DNA of 64,000 bases from Pseudomonadota bacterium (GCA_023457495.1 JAEWLQ010000041.1:16166-80165); one strand, 5' to 3'. Shown: positions 36,345-45,328, counted from the stretch's first letter. The notes: a model not told the origin generated them from the letters alone. Numbers and translations are program-made.

Positions 36345-37064
36345 ATGACGGGCCGCGACGACGAATTCGATGATTTCCTGAGGCGCCGCAAGCCCCTCTT
36401 CCGGCGCGCCGATGAGGACGGCCTCGAACCGCCGGAGGAGCTCGACCGCATCGTGCTGCGCCAGGCGCGCGAGGCAATCGAGCCCGAGCGACCACAGCGC
36501 GTATTCCGCGGACCGCGCTGGGGCGCGCCCATCGCGCTGGCCGCCACGCTGCTCGTCGCGCTCAGCGTGGTCTTCCATGTCGGCGTGGCCGAGAAAGCTC
36601 CGCAGGGTGAAGTCACGGTGCGCAGCGTCGCGCGAGAGGTCACCGCGCCTGCCGCCGCAGCCGATTCCGTCGCAGTGCCGCGCCCGGATCATCCGGCGCC
36701 GGCCGCCGCGCCGCTGCTCGAAGAAGCTGCTGACAATGGCCCTTATGTGGTCGACCTCGTGCCGCAGCCGGCGCCGAGCGCCACGGCGCCGTCTCCGGTG
36801 CTCGCCTCCCGTGCGGAAAACGCGCGTTACTCGGGGCCCTCCGTCGTGCCCACTGCCCGGACGACCATCTCCGGTCCGAACATGGCGAAGACGCACGGGC
36901 CCGGACAAGTCGGCGCAGACTTGCCCGCGTGGCGCCGGGACTCGGCCACCTGGCTGGCCGAAATCGAACGTCTGCGGGCCGCCGGCGAGACGGCGCGCGC
37001 CGATGCCGAGCTGGCGGAATACAACCGGCAGAACCGGGCCTACGCGGGCGCCCCGGACCGGTAA
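36345..37064 (+). CDS. Single-helix membrane protein, probable anti-sigma factor
   Basis: The 239-residue protein starts 1 bp after the sigma factor stop. Residues 1-65 are charged and cytoplasmic-like, with no HxxxCxxC zinc motif. One helix follows (WGAPIALAATLLVALSVVFHVG) and then a long Ala/Pro-rich periplasmic region ending in WLAEIERLRAAGETARADAELAEYN, a short helical repeat. Position and topology suggest an anti-sigma or regulatory partner of the sigma factor. I recognise no named family. Confidence 0.6.
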   Translation: MTGRDDEFDDFLRRRKPLFRRADEDGLEPPEELDRIVLRQAREAIEPERPQRVFRGPRWGAPIALAATLLVALSVVFHVGVAEKAPQGEVTVRSVAREVTAPAAAADSVAVPRPDHPAPAAAPLLEEAADNGPYVVDLVPQPAPSATAPSPVLASRAENARYSGPSVVPTARTTISGPNMAKTHGPGQVGADLPAWRRDSATWLAEIERLRAAGETARADAELAEYNRQNRAYAGAPDR

Positions 37065-37088
37065 GTCAGCTGCCCGAAAGGTCAGGCC

Positions 37089-37097
37089 TGCTAGAAT
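37089..37097 (+). promoter_or_regulatory. Putative extended -10 promoter for mdh
   Basis: TGCTAGAAT is an extended -10 (TGn plus TAGAAT) placed 39 bp before the mdh ATG, in the 71-bp gap after the anti-sigma-like gene. No clear -35 is present. Confidence 0.4.
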
Positions 37098-37135
37098 TCC
37101 GGCCCCTTTTTTCAGGTCTGCTGGAGTCTGCGTCG

Positions 37136-38113
37136 ATGAAACCCGCCGTCAATGTCGCGATCACCGGGGCCGCCGGCCAAATCGGCTACGCCCTCGCTTT
37201 CCGGGTTGCATCGGGCCAGATGCTCGGACCGGACACACCGGTCAACCTGCACCTGCTCGAGGTCACGCCGGCGCTGCCGCAACTCGCGGGCGTCGTGATG
37301 GAGCTCAACGATTGCGCGTTCCCGACGCTCAACAAGATCGTCGCGACCGACGATGCCAAGGTCGCCTTCAAGGATTGCCATGCGGCGCTGCTGGTCGGCG
37401 CCCGTCCGCGCGGCCCCGGCATGGAGCGCAAGGACCTGCTCATGGCGAACGCGCAGATCTTCTCCGCGCAGGGCAAGGCCATGAACGAAGTGGCGGACCG
37501 CAACATCCGCGTGCTGGTGGTCGGCAACCCGGCGAACACCAACGCGATGATCGCGCGCGCCAACGCGAAGGACCTGAACCCGCGCAACTTCACGGCGATG
37601 ACCCGGCTCGATCACAACCGCGCCGTCTCGCAGCTCGCCGAGAAGACCGGCATCCACGTGACGAAGATCCGCAAGATGCTCATCTGGGGCAACCACTCGA
37701 GCACGCAGTACCCGGATCTCAACTTCTGTCTCGTCGACGGCAAACCGGCGCATTCGCTGGTCGATCGCAAGTGGTACGAGGAGTCGTTCATTCCGACCGT
37801 GCAGCAGCGCGGCGCCGCTATTATCAAAGCGCGCGGAGCGGCCTCGCCCGCCTCGGCGCCCTCGGCCGCGATCGATCACATGCGCGACTGGCATCTCGGC
37901 ACCGCCGCCGACAACTTCATCAGCATGGCCGTGCCGGCCGATGGCAGCTACGGCATCAAGGAAGGCGTCGTGTATTCGTACCCGGTGACCTGCGCCAATG
38001 GCGACTATAAGGTCGTGCAGGGCCTCGCGATCGACGACTTCTCGCGCCAGCGCATGGATGCGACGGACAAGGAACTGCGCGAAGAGCGCGACGGCGTGCG
38101 CGAGCTCATCTAA
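37136..38113 (+). CDS. mdh: Malate dehydrogenase (type 2)
   Basis: Mdh interconverts malate and oxaloacetate in the TCA cycle. The start MKPAVNVAITGAAGQIGYAL is fixed by the NAD-binding motif (GAAGQIG) and gives 325 residues. Catalytic His187 lies in WGNHSST, substrate arginines in GARPRGPGMERKDLL, and NPANTNAMIA is the family cofactor loop. This is the roughly 325-residue class found in many beta- and gammaproteobacteria. The upstream in-frame extension to 36929 overlaps the previous gene and is not real. Confidence 0.96.
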   Translation: MKPAVNVAITGAAGQIGYALAFRVASGQMLGPDTPVNLHLLEVTPALPQLAGVVMELNDCAFPTLNKIVATDDAKVAFKDCHAALLVGARPRGPGMERKDLLMANAQIFSAQGKAMNEVADRNIRVLVVGNPANTNAMIARANAKDLNPRNFTAMTRLDHNRAVSQLAEKTGIHVTKIRKMLIWGNHSSTQYPDLNFCLVDGKPAHSLVDRKWYEESFIPTVQQRGAAIIKARGAASPASAPSAAIDHMRDWHLGTAADNFISMAVPADGSYGIKEGVVYSYPVTCANGDYKVVQGLAIDDFSRQRMDATDKELREERDGVRELI

Positions 38114-38125
38114 CTACCGAGACGC

Positions 38126-38478
38126 TCATCGCGGGTCGCGCAGCCGCGCGACCCGCAGTCCGATCGGCATGCGCACCGTCGCGATGCCGCTCGCCGGCCA
38201 GACCGGGGCGAGCGAGTCGCGCAGCAGCGGCGCGGGATCGGTCGACAACGCCTTGCGATACCGCGCGGTGGCCGACCAGCTGCTCACGTAGCCGATCACC
38301 TGATCGAGATTCCAGCGCAACTCGAGCGCGAAGGACGGCGTCGCGATTTCCTCGAACGGAAACGGCAGCGTTCGGTAGTTCTGCTCGACGTGGACACGCT
38401 CCGGCGGCCAGTACGGCCCCACGACACCGGAATAGGGTACTCGCGCGCGACGCCGGCGAAGTGGCTGGGCTGGCTCAT
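38126..38478 (-). pseudogene. Class I SAM-dependent methyltransferase, internally deleted
   Basis: The ATG at 38478 starts MSQPSHFAGVARE, the usual beginning of a methyltransferase family of about 250 residues. After about 14 residues the frame breaks, and a different frame continues with YSGVVGPYWPPERVHVEQNY and FPFEEIATPSF ... GYVSSWSATARYRKA to a normal C-terminus. The whole SAM-binding core (about 130 residues) is missing, so the product cannot function. The remaining C-terminal part has not picked up stop codons, implying a recent event or an assembly deletion. Confidence 0.75.
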
Positions 38479-38488
38479 GCCGGCCGTT

Positions 38489-38923
38489 TTACGCCGGGTG
38501 CACGGCGGACCCAAGGGCCGCGCGACGCACGCCGTCGGCCCGCGCCGCGAACGCCTGCAGCGCGACCACCACGGACACCACGATCAGGAACAGCGGATAT
38601 TCCCAGCCGCCATTGGCGTTGCTGAATACCCAGCCATTGCCGGCGTGCGCCCAGAGCGCTCCCGCCAGGACCGGGATCAGCGCCAGCGACACCCATCCGG
38701 TCGCCACGTTGGCGATCAGCAGGACGCCGCCCACGGCTTCCGCGGCGAACACCACGTAGGCCAGCGCGCCGGGCAGCCCGATCGACTCGAAGTACCCCGC
38801 CGTTCCGGCGAGCCCATAAACGAACAGCTTCAGGACCACGCTGTGCGCGACGAACATCACGCCCAGCGAAATGCGCAGCAGCGCGGCCGCCGCGTTGTTT
38901 CCACTCTCCAAAAGACCCGACAT
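38489..38923 (-). CDS. DoxX family membrane protein
   Basis: The start at MSGLLESGNNAAAALLRISL has GGGAGA upstream and gives 144 residues with four membrane helices (LRISLGVMFVAHSVV, LAYVVFAAEAVGGVLLIANV, VSLALIPVLAGALWA, YPLFLIVVSVVVALQAF). The GVMFVAHSVVLKLF and GWVFSNANGGWEYPLF segments fit DoxX. The role of these proteins is poorly defined, often linked to redox stress. It is divergent from a broken LysR regulator and lies between two internally deleted genes, yet appears intact. Confidence 0.85.
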   Translation of the reverse strand: MSGLLESGNNAAAALLRISLGVMFVAHSVVLKLFVYGLAGTAGYFESIGLPGALAYVVFAAEAVGGVLLIANVATGWVSLALIPVLAGALWAHAGNGWVFSNANGGWEYPLFLIVVSVVVALQAFAARADGVRRAALGSAVHPA

Positions 38924-38961
38924 GTGAATCTCCCGTCGTTGATTGCGAACGCCGACATTCT

Positions 38962-39021
38962 CGATTGGCGCAATTGCAAACACATCGGCCAATCGGCAAA
39001 GATGCTTTGCATGAATGCAAA
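38962..39021. promoter_or_regulatory. Inverted repeats in the doxX/lysR divergent region
   Basis: CGATTGGC (38962-38969) and its exact complement GCCAATCG (38988-38995) are separated by 18 bp. A second inverted repeat, TTTGCAT-GA-ATGCAAA (39006-39021), spans the likely lysR start codon. LysR regulators bind dyads between divergent genes, so these are plausible operator sites. Confidence 0.45.
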
Positions 39022-39777
39022 CAGCGCCGCGCTCACCTTCGCCGACCTGCCGCTGATCCTCGCGCTGGCGCGCGAGCGCACGCTGGCCGGCGCGGCCGAA
39101 CAGCTCGACATCGATCTATCCACCGTCTTCCGGAGATTGAACGCGCTCGAGCGACGCCTGCACGTGCGGCTCTTCGACCGTTCGCCGCGCGGCTACCAGC
39201 TCACCGCGGCCGGTGAGCGGGTTTCCACGAGTCCCATCCGCGTATCCAACTCGTCCTGACCATCGACAACCGCATGCTCGACCTGGGACGGCGCGAAGCC
39301 GACGTGGCGTTGCGCGTGCGACGGCCCACCGATCCCGCGTTGTTCGGCCGGCGACTCACCGGCATCGCATGGGCGTTCTACGGTCCCGAGTCGATGAGCG
39401 CCAACCTGCGCCGCGAGAGCAGGGGCTTCAATTTCTCCCGCGTCGCGGTCATCGGCTGGGACGAACCCGCGGTGATCGTCGCGAGCGAGTGGATTGCCGC
39501 GCACGTGCCGGAGACGCGCATCGCGTACCGCAGCAACAGCCTGGTCAACCAGCTCATGGCCGTGCGCGCCGGCGTCGGCGTCGCGCTGCTGCCCTGCTAC
39601 CTCGCCGATCGCGATGACGCTGTCCGACGGATCTCGCCCGTGCTCCCGGACCTCGCGAGCGAACTGTGGATCGTCACCCACAAGGATCTGCGCAATACGG
39701 CGCGAATACGTGCGTTTTTGAGCGTAATCGGGGACGCCATCGTCGAGGAGCGCCGCGCCTTCGAAGGCCTGTCCTGA
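39002..39777 (+). pseudogene. LysR-family transcriptional regulator, internally deleted and frameshifted
   Basis: The N-terminal helix-turn-helix is intact (LTFADLPLILALARERTLAG, LSTVFRRLNALERRL, ending LTAAGERV), but this frame stops at 39259. The effector domain resumes in another frame with FHESHPRIQLVLTIDNRMLD near 39223 and runs to 39777 (LRRREADVALRV-type text and VGVALLPCYLADRD). About 45 residues that normally join the two parts are absent at about 39217-39222. Two in-frame starts exist (39002, 39011). The gene is therefore probably inactive, unless the gap is an assembly error. Confidence 0.8.
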
Positions 39778-39822
39778 CGAAAAGGACTATAGTTTCGGCA
39801 TCGAGAAACGAGGGCTTTCCCC

Positions 39823-42375
39823 ATGTTCGGCGCAGTCCTGGTCATCCTTTTCCTGATCGCCGCGGCCGCTTACGTCGCCCAGGTGGGCACCGGGTTCACG
39901 CTGGTGTTCATCGGCGCCGTCGTCTTCATGGCGTACAAGCGCCTGCCGCTCATCGCGTTCACCGTCGTCTTCACGCTGTTACTCGCGGCTTACACGTTCA
40001 TCGCGCCGCCCGCCGGGATCTGGAAAGGGTTCCTCTGGGTGCTGCTCGCGGCGCTGTGGCTGTTCAACGTGCGGCCGCTGCGCAAGGCCGTGATCACGCG
40101 CCCGTTCATGAAGGCGTACATGCGCATGCTGCCCTCGATGTCGCAGACCGAGAAGGAAGCGCTCGAAGCCGGCACCGTGTGGTGGGACGGCGAGCTGTTC
40201 ACCGGCAAACCGCGCTTCGAGAAGCTGCTGGCCAGCAAGGCGCCGCAGCTCACCGCCGAGGAGCAGGCCTTCATCGACGGTCCGTGCGAAGAGTTGTGCC
40301 GCATGTTCGACGACTGGGACATCACGCACCGCCGCGCCGACATGCCCAAGCACGTCTGGGATTACCTCAAGCAGAAAGGCTTCTTCGCGATGATCATCCC
40401 GAAGAAGTACGGCGGTCTCGAGTTCTCGGCGTACGCGCATTCCTGCGTGCTGGTGAAACTCGCCAGCCGGTCGGGGCTGCTGGCCGCGACCACGGCCGTT
40501 CCGAATTCGCTCGGCCCAGCCGAACTACTCAACCACTACGGCACCGAGGAGCAGAAGGACCATTACCTGCCGAGGCTCGCGCGCGGTGAAGAGGTGCCGT
40601 GTTTCGCGTTGACTCATCCTCGCGCGGGCTCGGACGCGGCCTCGCTGCCCGACACCGGCGTCGTCTGCCGGGGCATGTACCAGGGCCGCGAGATCGTCGG
40701 CCTCCGGCTCAACTTCTCCAAGCGATACATCACGCTCGCGCCCATCGCCACGGTGGTGGGCCTCGCGTTCCGCCTCTATGACCCGGACAACTTGTTGGGC
40801 GGCGACAAGGTCGACTACGGCATCACCTGCGCGCTGATTCCGCGCAACACGCCGGGACTGTCCATCGGCCGCCGCCACTTCCCGCTCAACGTGCCATTCC
40901 AGAACGGCCCCCTGTCGGGCAAGGACGTGTTCGTTCCGCTGGATACGATCATCGGCGGACCGAAGATGGCGGGCCAGGGCTGGCGCATGCTCGTGGAGCA
41001 GCTGTCCGTCGGCCGCTGCATCTCGCTGCCCTCCAACACCACGGGCGGCGCGAAGCTCGGCATATTCGCCTCCGGCGCGTACGCGCGCATCCGCCGCCAG
41101 TTCAACATGCCGGTGGGCAAGTTCGAAGGCGTCGAGGCCGTGCTCGCGCGCATGGTGGGCTACACCTACATCATGGACGCGGCGCGCTCCGTGACCGCCG
41201 GCGCGATCGACGGCGGCGAGAAGCCCTCGGTGCCGTCGGCGATGCTCAAGTATCACGTGACGGAGATGGGCCGGCAGGTCGCGAACGACGCGATGGACGT
41301 GCACGGCGGCAAGGGCATCCAGCTGGGGCCCCGCAACTATCTCGGCCGCAACTACCAGGTCGTGCCGGTCGCGATCACCGTCGAAGGCGCGAACATCCTG
41401 ACGCGCTCGCTGATCATCTTCGGGCAGGGCGCGGTGCGCTGCCATCCATTCGTGCTCAAGGAGATGAACGCGGCGCGTAATCCCGACCGCACGCAGGGTG
41501 TCGATGATTTCGACCGCGCGCTGTTCGGCCACGTCGGCTTCACGATCAGCAACGCGGTGCGCTCGTTCGTCATGGCGCTCACGCACGCGCGCTTCACGCA
41601 CGTGCCCGAGGTCGGCGACACCCGGCGCTACTACCAGCACATCGTGCGCTTCTCGGCGTCGTTCGCGTTCGCGGTGGACGTCGCGATGCTCACGCTGGGC
41701 GGTTACCTCAAGAAGAAGGAGAACCTCTCCGCGCGCCTGGGCGACGTGCTCTCGGCGATGTATCTCGCCTCGATGGTCCTCAAGCACCACGAGAACCAGG
41801 GCCGCCCCGCCGAGGATCTGCCGGTGGTCGAGTGGGCCTGCCGCAACCTGCTCTACAAGGCGCAGGAGCAGCTGCACGATTTCCTGCGCAACTTCCCCAA
41901 CCGCTTCCTCGCGGGAATCATGCGCGTGGCCATCTTCCCTGGCGGCCGCGCGTATTCGGCGCCCAGCGATCGGCTCGGCCGCAAGCTTGCGGACGCGGTG
42001 CTCACCGTGAGCGACGTGCGCGATCGGCTCTGCAAGTTCGTCTATCGCACGCACGAGCCGGGCAATCCGCTCGGCCTGCTCGACGAGGCGCTGATCCTCT
42101 CGCAGACGGCGGAACCCATCGAAAAACGCATCCGCGTCGAGGGCGTGAAGACCGGCAAGATCAATGCGCTCGACGCGCCGGGCCAGATCACGCAGGCACT
42201 GGCCGCCGGCATCATCTCCGAGACCGAGGCGGCGATGCTGCGCGACTATGACCGCAAGGTCATGGAGCTGATCAGCGTCGATGATTTCGATTCGCACGAG
42301 CTGGCCGCGTCCGCGCAACCGGATACCGAGGCGCAGCAGCGCCCCACGCCGGTGAGCGGCTTCCACGTCGCCTGA
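39823..42375 (+). CDS. fadE: Acyl-CoA dehydrogenase FadE
   Basis: FadE catalyses the first step of fatty-acid beta-oxidation. The 850-residue protein is of the long gammaproteobacterial type, with N-terminal membrane helices (about 3-85; VLVILFLIAAAAYVAQVG, TVVFTLLLAAYTFIAP), an acyl-CoA dehydrogenase core (PKKYGGLEFSAYAHS, FALTHPRAGSDA, MDVHGGKGIQLGP) and the C-terminal DUF1974 domain. Length is close to E. coli FadE (814). The unusually long opposite-strand open frame here is a codon-bias shadow. A solo copy of the REP-like repeat follows 8 bp after the stop. Confidence 0.94.
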   Translation: MFGAVLVILFLIAAAAYVAQVGTGFTLVFIGAVVFMAYKRLPLIAFTVVFTLLLAAYTFIAPPAGIWKGFLWVLLAALWLFNVRPLRKAVITRPFMKAYMRMLPSMSQTEKEALEAGTVWWDGELFTGKPRFEKLLASKAPQLTAEEQAFIDGPCEELCRMFDDWDITHRRADMPKHVWDYLKQKGFFAMIIPKKYGGLEFSAYAHSCVLVKLASRSGLLAATTAVPNSLGPAELLNHYGTEEQKDHYLPRLARGEEVPCFALTHPRAGSDAASLPDTGVVCRGMYQGREIVGLRLNFSKRYITLAPIATVVGLAFRLYDPDNLLGGDKVDYGITCALIPRNTPGLSIGRRHFPLNVPFQNGPLSGKDVFVPLDTIIGGPKMAGQGWRMLVEQLSVGRCISLPSNTTGGAKLGIFASGAYARIRRQFNMPVGKFEGVEAVLARMVGYTYIMDAARSVTAGAIDGGEKPSVPSAMLKYHVTEMGRQVANDAMDVHGGKGIQLGPRNYLGRNYQVVPVAITVEGANILTRSLIIFGQGAVRCHPFVLKEMNAARNPDRTQGVDDFDRALFGHVGFTISNAVRSFVMALTHARFTHVPEVGDTRRYYQHIVRFSASFAFAVDVAMLTLGGYLKKKENLSARLGDVLSAMYLASMVLKHHENQGRPAEDLPVVEWACRNLLYKAQEQLHDFLRNFPNRFLAGIMRVAIFPGGRAYSAPSDRLGRKLADAVLTVSDVRDRLCKFVYRTHEPGNPLGLLDEALILSQTAEPIEKRIRVEGVKTGKINALDAPGQITQALAAGIISETEAAMLRDYDRKVMELISVDDFDSHELAASAQPDTEAQQRPTPVSGFHVA

Positions 42376-42382
42376 TATGGTT

Positions 42383-42414
42383 GGTGCCGGGTGAGAAATC
42401 GCTGAGTTAGCACC
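42383..42414. repeat. Solo copy of a REP-like interspersed repeat
   Basis: This 32-bp element begins GGTGCCGGGTGAG and ends GAGTTAGCACC; its termini (GGTGC/GCACC) are inverted. The first 28 bases are identical to both arms of the large inverted repeat at 63138-63226. It lies between the fadE stop and the DUF3667 start. Confidence 0.9.
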
Positions 42415-42417
42415 TCC

Positions 42418-43524
42418 TTGAACGAACCGCTCGCGCCAGTAGTTAGTTCGCCAGCCATGCCCGCGGCCGCCGCCGACCCGGTCGGGGCCGCGGCGCCGCC
42501 GCCGCTTCCCGCGTATAACTGCGAGAACTGCGGCACTGCGCTGGAGGGCGAATACTGTTCGGCCTGCGGCCAGCGATACGAACCGCACGTACATTCGCTC
42601 GGCCACTTCGCGTCCGAGGCGTTCGAGAGCGTCACGCATGCCGACTCGCGGCTATGGCGCACGATCGGCTATCTGCTCACGCGCCCCGGTTTCCTGTCGC
42701 GGGAATTCTTCGAGGGGCGGCGCGCACGCTACCTGCCGCCATTCCGGCTGTATCTCGTCATCAGCGTGTTGTTCTTCGTGGTGGCGGGGCTCGCCGGGCA
42801 CATGAGTGTCGAGGACGCGGAAGACGGACCACCGACCGCCGAAAAAGTGGAGGCCCTGAAGCAGTCCGCCGATGCGCTCGAGAAGGACAATCCCAATACC
42901 CCGGGTATTCCGCAGGCGGCGGCAGCGATTCGCGAGCGGGCGGCCGAGCAGCAGGCCATCCTCGAGGGCAAGACGCCTTCGGTCGCCGTGCCAGACGCCG
43001 AGCCGAAGGATCGCCCGGAAGTACACAACAACTTTTGCGCCAAGAACATGCAGCCTCCGGGTCCGGATGCCCGCTGGTTCAAGCAGACCGCTCACCGTGT
43101 CTGCCAGAAAGTGAGCAGGATGCGCGGCGATGATCTGGTGAATGCTTTCGTCCACAACATTCCGCGCGCCATGTTCGTGTTCCTGCCGCTGCTGGCAGCG
43201 GTCATGAAGCTTCTCTACTGGCGGCCGAAGCGCTACTACGTCGAACACCTGCTGTTCCTGGTGCACAACCACGCCTTCGTATTTCTCGCGATGGCCATCC
43301 TCGTCATGCTCGCGAGGATTCCCGTCGTCGGTGACTATGTCGGGCTTCTCGCCACGGCCACCTGGCTCTATGTGATCTACTACGTTTTCCGCGCCATGCG
43401 CGTGTTCTACGGGCAATCACGCACCCTGACCTTCAGCAAGTACGTCGTCGTCGGCCTGGCCTATGCGACATCCGCCGTCATCGTGCTGGTGGGCACCGCG
43501 CTCTACACCGCCATCACTCTCTAG
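42418..43524 (+). CDS. DUF3667 family zinc-ribbon membrane protein
   Basis: The 368-residue protein has an N-terminal zinc ribbon (CENCG ... CSACGQ at about 38-55), a conserved LLTRPGFLSREFFEGRRARY block, and several membrane helices (RLYLVISVLFFVVAGLAG, FVFLPLLAAVMKLLYW, FVFLAMAILVMLARIP, YVVVGLAYATSAVIVL). This is DUF3667, of unknown function. The loop between helices 1 and 2 (about 125-230) is long and Ala/Pro/Glu-rich. The start is probably the TTG at 42418, four bases after the repeat; the first ATG is at 42457. Neither has a strong ribosome site. Confidence 0.82.
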   Translation: MNEPLAPVVSSPAMPAAAADPVGAAAPPPLPAYNCENCGTALEGEYCSACGQRYEPHVHSLGHFASEAFESVTHADSRLWRTIGYLLTRPGFLSREFFEGRRARYLPPFRLYLVISVLFFVVAGLAGHMSVEDAEDGPPTAEKVEALKQSADALEKDNPNTPGIPQAAAAIRERAAEQQAILEGKTPSVAVPDAEPKDRPEVHNNFCAKNMQPPGPDARWFKQTAHRVCQKVSRMRGDDLVNAFVHNIPRAMFVFLPLLAAVMKLLYWRPKRYYVEHLLFLVHNHAFVFLAMAILVMLARIPVVGDYVGLLATATWLYVIYYVFRAMRVFYGQSRTLTFSKYVVVGLAYATSAVIVLVGTALYTAITL

Positions 43525-43631
43525 TGATCCTGCGCAGCGCGCGAGTCATCTTGCGCGCACAGGCCTTGCTCGTCTTGCGCGCGCAGGCGCGACGGACGTA
43601 CCGTGCCACTCCCATCAGGAAGGAGACATCC

Positions 43632-44054
43632 ATGATTCGCCACCTCGCCCTGGCCAGCATCGCCGCACTCACGCTCACGACCGCGGTGACCGCGCGCGAA
43701 CCTTCGTCCCCGGGCGCCGAGGTGTACATCGTCTCGCCGATAGACGGCGCGAAGGTCACGAGTCCGGTGACGGTCGTGTTCGGCCTCAAGGGCATGGGCG
43801 TCGCGCCGGCGGGGATCAAGCTGGAGGGTACCGGCCACCACCACCTGCTCATCGACACCGATCCGCCAGCCGATCTGTCGCAGCCATTGCCGGCAAACGA
43901 AAAGACGATCCACTTCGGCAAGGGCCAGACGGAGACGACCGTGACCCTGACACCCGGCAAGCACACCCTACAGCTCGTGCTCGGCGATTTCCTGCACGTG
44001 CCGCACAACCCCGCGGTGATCTCGAAGAAGATCACCATCGAAGTGACGAAGTAG
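43632..44054 (+). CDS. DUF4399 family exported protein
   Basis: The start at MIRHLALASIAALTLTTAVT has AAGGAGA upstream and gives 140 residues with a signal peptide. The mature part carries VYIVSPIDGAKVTSPVTVVF, GTGHHHLLID and HTLQLVLGDFLHVPH, the DUF4399 signature; the clustered histidines suggest metal binding, but function is not known. Only 20 bp separate it from dinB. Confidence 0.88.
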   Translation: MIRHLALASIAALTLTTAVTAREPSSPGAEVYIVSPIDGAKVTSPVTVVFGLKGMGVAPAGIKLEGTGHHHLLIDTDPPADLSQPLPANEKTIHFGKGQTETTVTLTPGKHTLQLVLGDFLHVPHNPAVISKKITIEVTK

Positions 44055-44074
44055 GGATCGCGTCGGCGCGGCCG

Positions 44075-45328
44075 ATGAACGCCACGCGCGCCATCCTCCA
44101 CGTCGACATGGACGCGTTCTACGCGTCCGTCGAACAGCGCGACCGTCCCGAGTTGCGTGGCCAGCCGCTCATCGTCGGCGGCACCACCAATCGCGGCGTG
44201 GTCGCGGCGGCGAGCTACGAGGTCCGCAAGTTCGGCGTGCGCTCGGCCATGCCGATCCGCGAAGCCCTGCGCCGCTGTCCGCATGCGATCTGCGTGCCGC
44301 CGCGCATGTCCGTGTATCGCGAAGTGTCGCACCAGGTGTTCGGCATCTTTCACGAGTACACACCCGTGGTCGAAGGTCTCTCGCTCGACGAAGCCTTTCT
44401 CGACGTGACCGCGAGCCTCGCGCTCAAGGGAGACGCGGTGAGCATCGCCCGCGGGATCAAGCAGAAAATCCGCGACCTCACGCAGCTCGGCGCCTCGGTC
44501 GGGGTCGCCCCTAACAAACTCGTCGCGAAGATCGCCTCCGACCTCGAAAAGCCCGACGGGCTCACCGTGGTCACGGCCGAAACGATGCACGCGGTGCTCG
44601 ATCCGCTCTCCGTGCGCCGGCTGCCCGGGTTGGGCCGGAAGCTCGGCGAGCGCGTCGAAGCCGCGGGCATCGCGACGCTCGGCGAATTGCGGCGCGCGCC
44701 GGACGCGGTGTTGTGGCCCGTCTTCGGCCGCGATTCGCAGCGCATGCGCGAGCGCGCCTCCGGCATCGACGAGCGACCCGTCATGGCGGAGTGGGACGAA
44801 AAATCCATCAGCGCCGAGGAGACGTTTTCCAGCGATCTCGCCGAGCCCGCGCGGATGCAGGCCGAAGTCCTGCGGCTCGCCGATCTCGCCGCGGCGCGCA
44901 TGCGCGCGCAGAATCTCGCGACCGGCTGCGTGCAGGTGAAGATCCGGCGCGCGGATTTCACCACCTTCACGCGGCAGAAACGCTTCGAGCCCTCGACCAC
45001 GGACTCGCGCACGATCGCGAAGATCGCCGCGGAGCTGCTCGCCGACTGGCTCGAAGAGCAGCCGCGCGCGAAGGTACGGTTGTTAGGCGTGGGCGTGAAC
45101 CACCTGCACGCCGCCGACCAGATGGACTTGTTCGCCGCGCCAACCGCCTCGCCGACGGCGACCGCGCTCGACAGCGCCGTGGACCTGATCCGCGAGCGCT
45201 TCGGAACCCTGGCCGTCCGCCGGGGCAGCGCCCTGCCGATTGCCCGTGGCGACGAGGAATCCGCCGAAAATCTCTCCGAAAAGCCACCCCGCACCCGGAC
45301 CCCGTCGCCCAGCCCCAGCCGGCGCTGA
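44075..45328 (+). CDS. dinB: DNA polymerase IV (Y-family)
   Basis: Pol IV carries out error-prone translesion synthesis. The start MNATRAILHVDMDAFYASVE is set by the conserved metal motif, giving 417 residues. SYEVRKFGVRSAMP and LSLDEAFLDVT (second catalytic acidic motif) are intact, as are GVAPNKLVAKIASD and the little-finger domain (about 240-350). The last 40 residues form a low-complexity tail (PSPSPSRR) with no clear beta-clamp motif; QMDLFAAP near 358 fits a QxxLF clamp-binding sequence. I did not find a clear LexA box upstream. Confidence 0.94.
   Translation: MNATRAILHVDMDAFYASVEQRDRPELRGQPLIVGGTTNRGVVAAASYEVRKFGVRSAMPIREALRRCPHAICVPPRMSVYREVSHQVFGIFHEYTPVVEGLSLDEAFLDVTASLALKGDAVSIARGIKQKIRDLTQLGASVGVAPNKLVAKIASDLEKPDGLTVVTAETMHAVLDPLSVRRLPGLGRKLGERVEAAGIATLGELRRAPDAVLWPVFGRDSQRMRERASGIDERPVMAEWDEKSISAEETFSSDLAEPARMQAEVLRLADLAAARMRAQNLATGCVQVKIRRADFTTFTRQKRFEPSTTDSRTIAKIAAELLADWLEEQPRAKVRLLGVGVNHLHAADQMDLFAAPTASPTATALDSAVDLIRERFGTLAVRRGSALPIARGDEESAENLSEKPPRTRTPSPSPSRR

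Noticed and set aside
38390..39259. 289-residue plus-strand frame that includes the LysR helix-turn-helix
   Set aside because: Only the last 80 or so residues are LysR; the upstream part is antisense to doxX and the methyltransferase remnant.
40525..42639. 704-residue open frame on the minus strand opposite fadE
   Set aside because: It is a codon-bias shadow: low-complexity Arg/His/Asp/Glu-rich text, no domain motifs, and the plus strand encodes a complete FadE.
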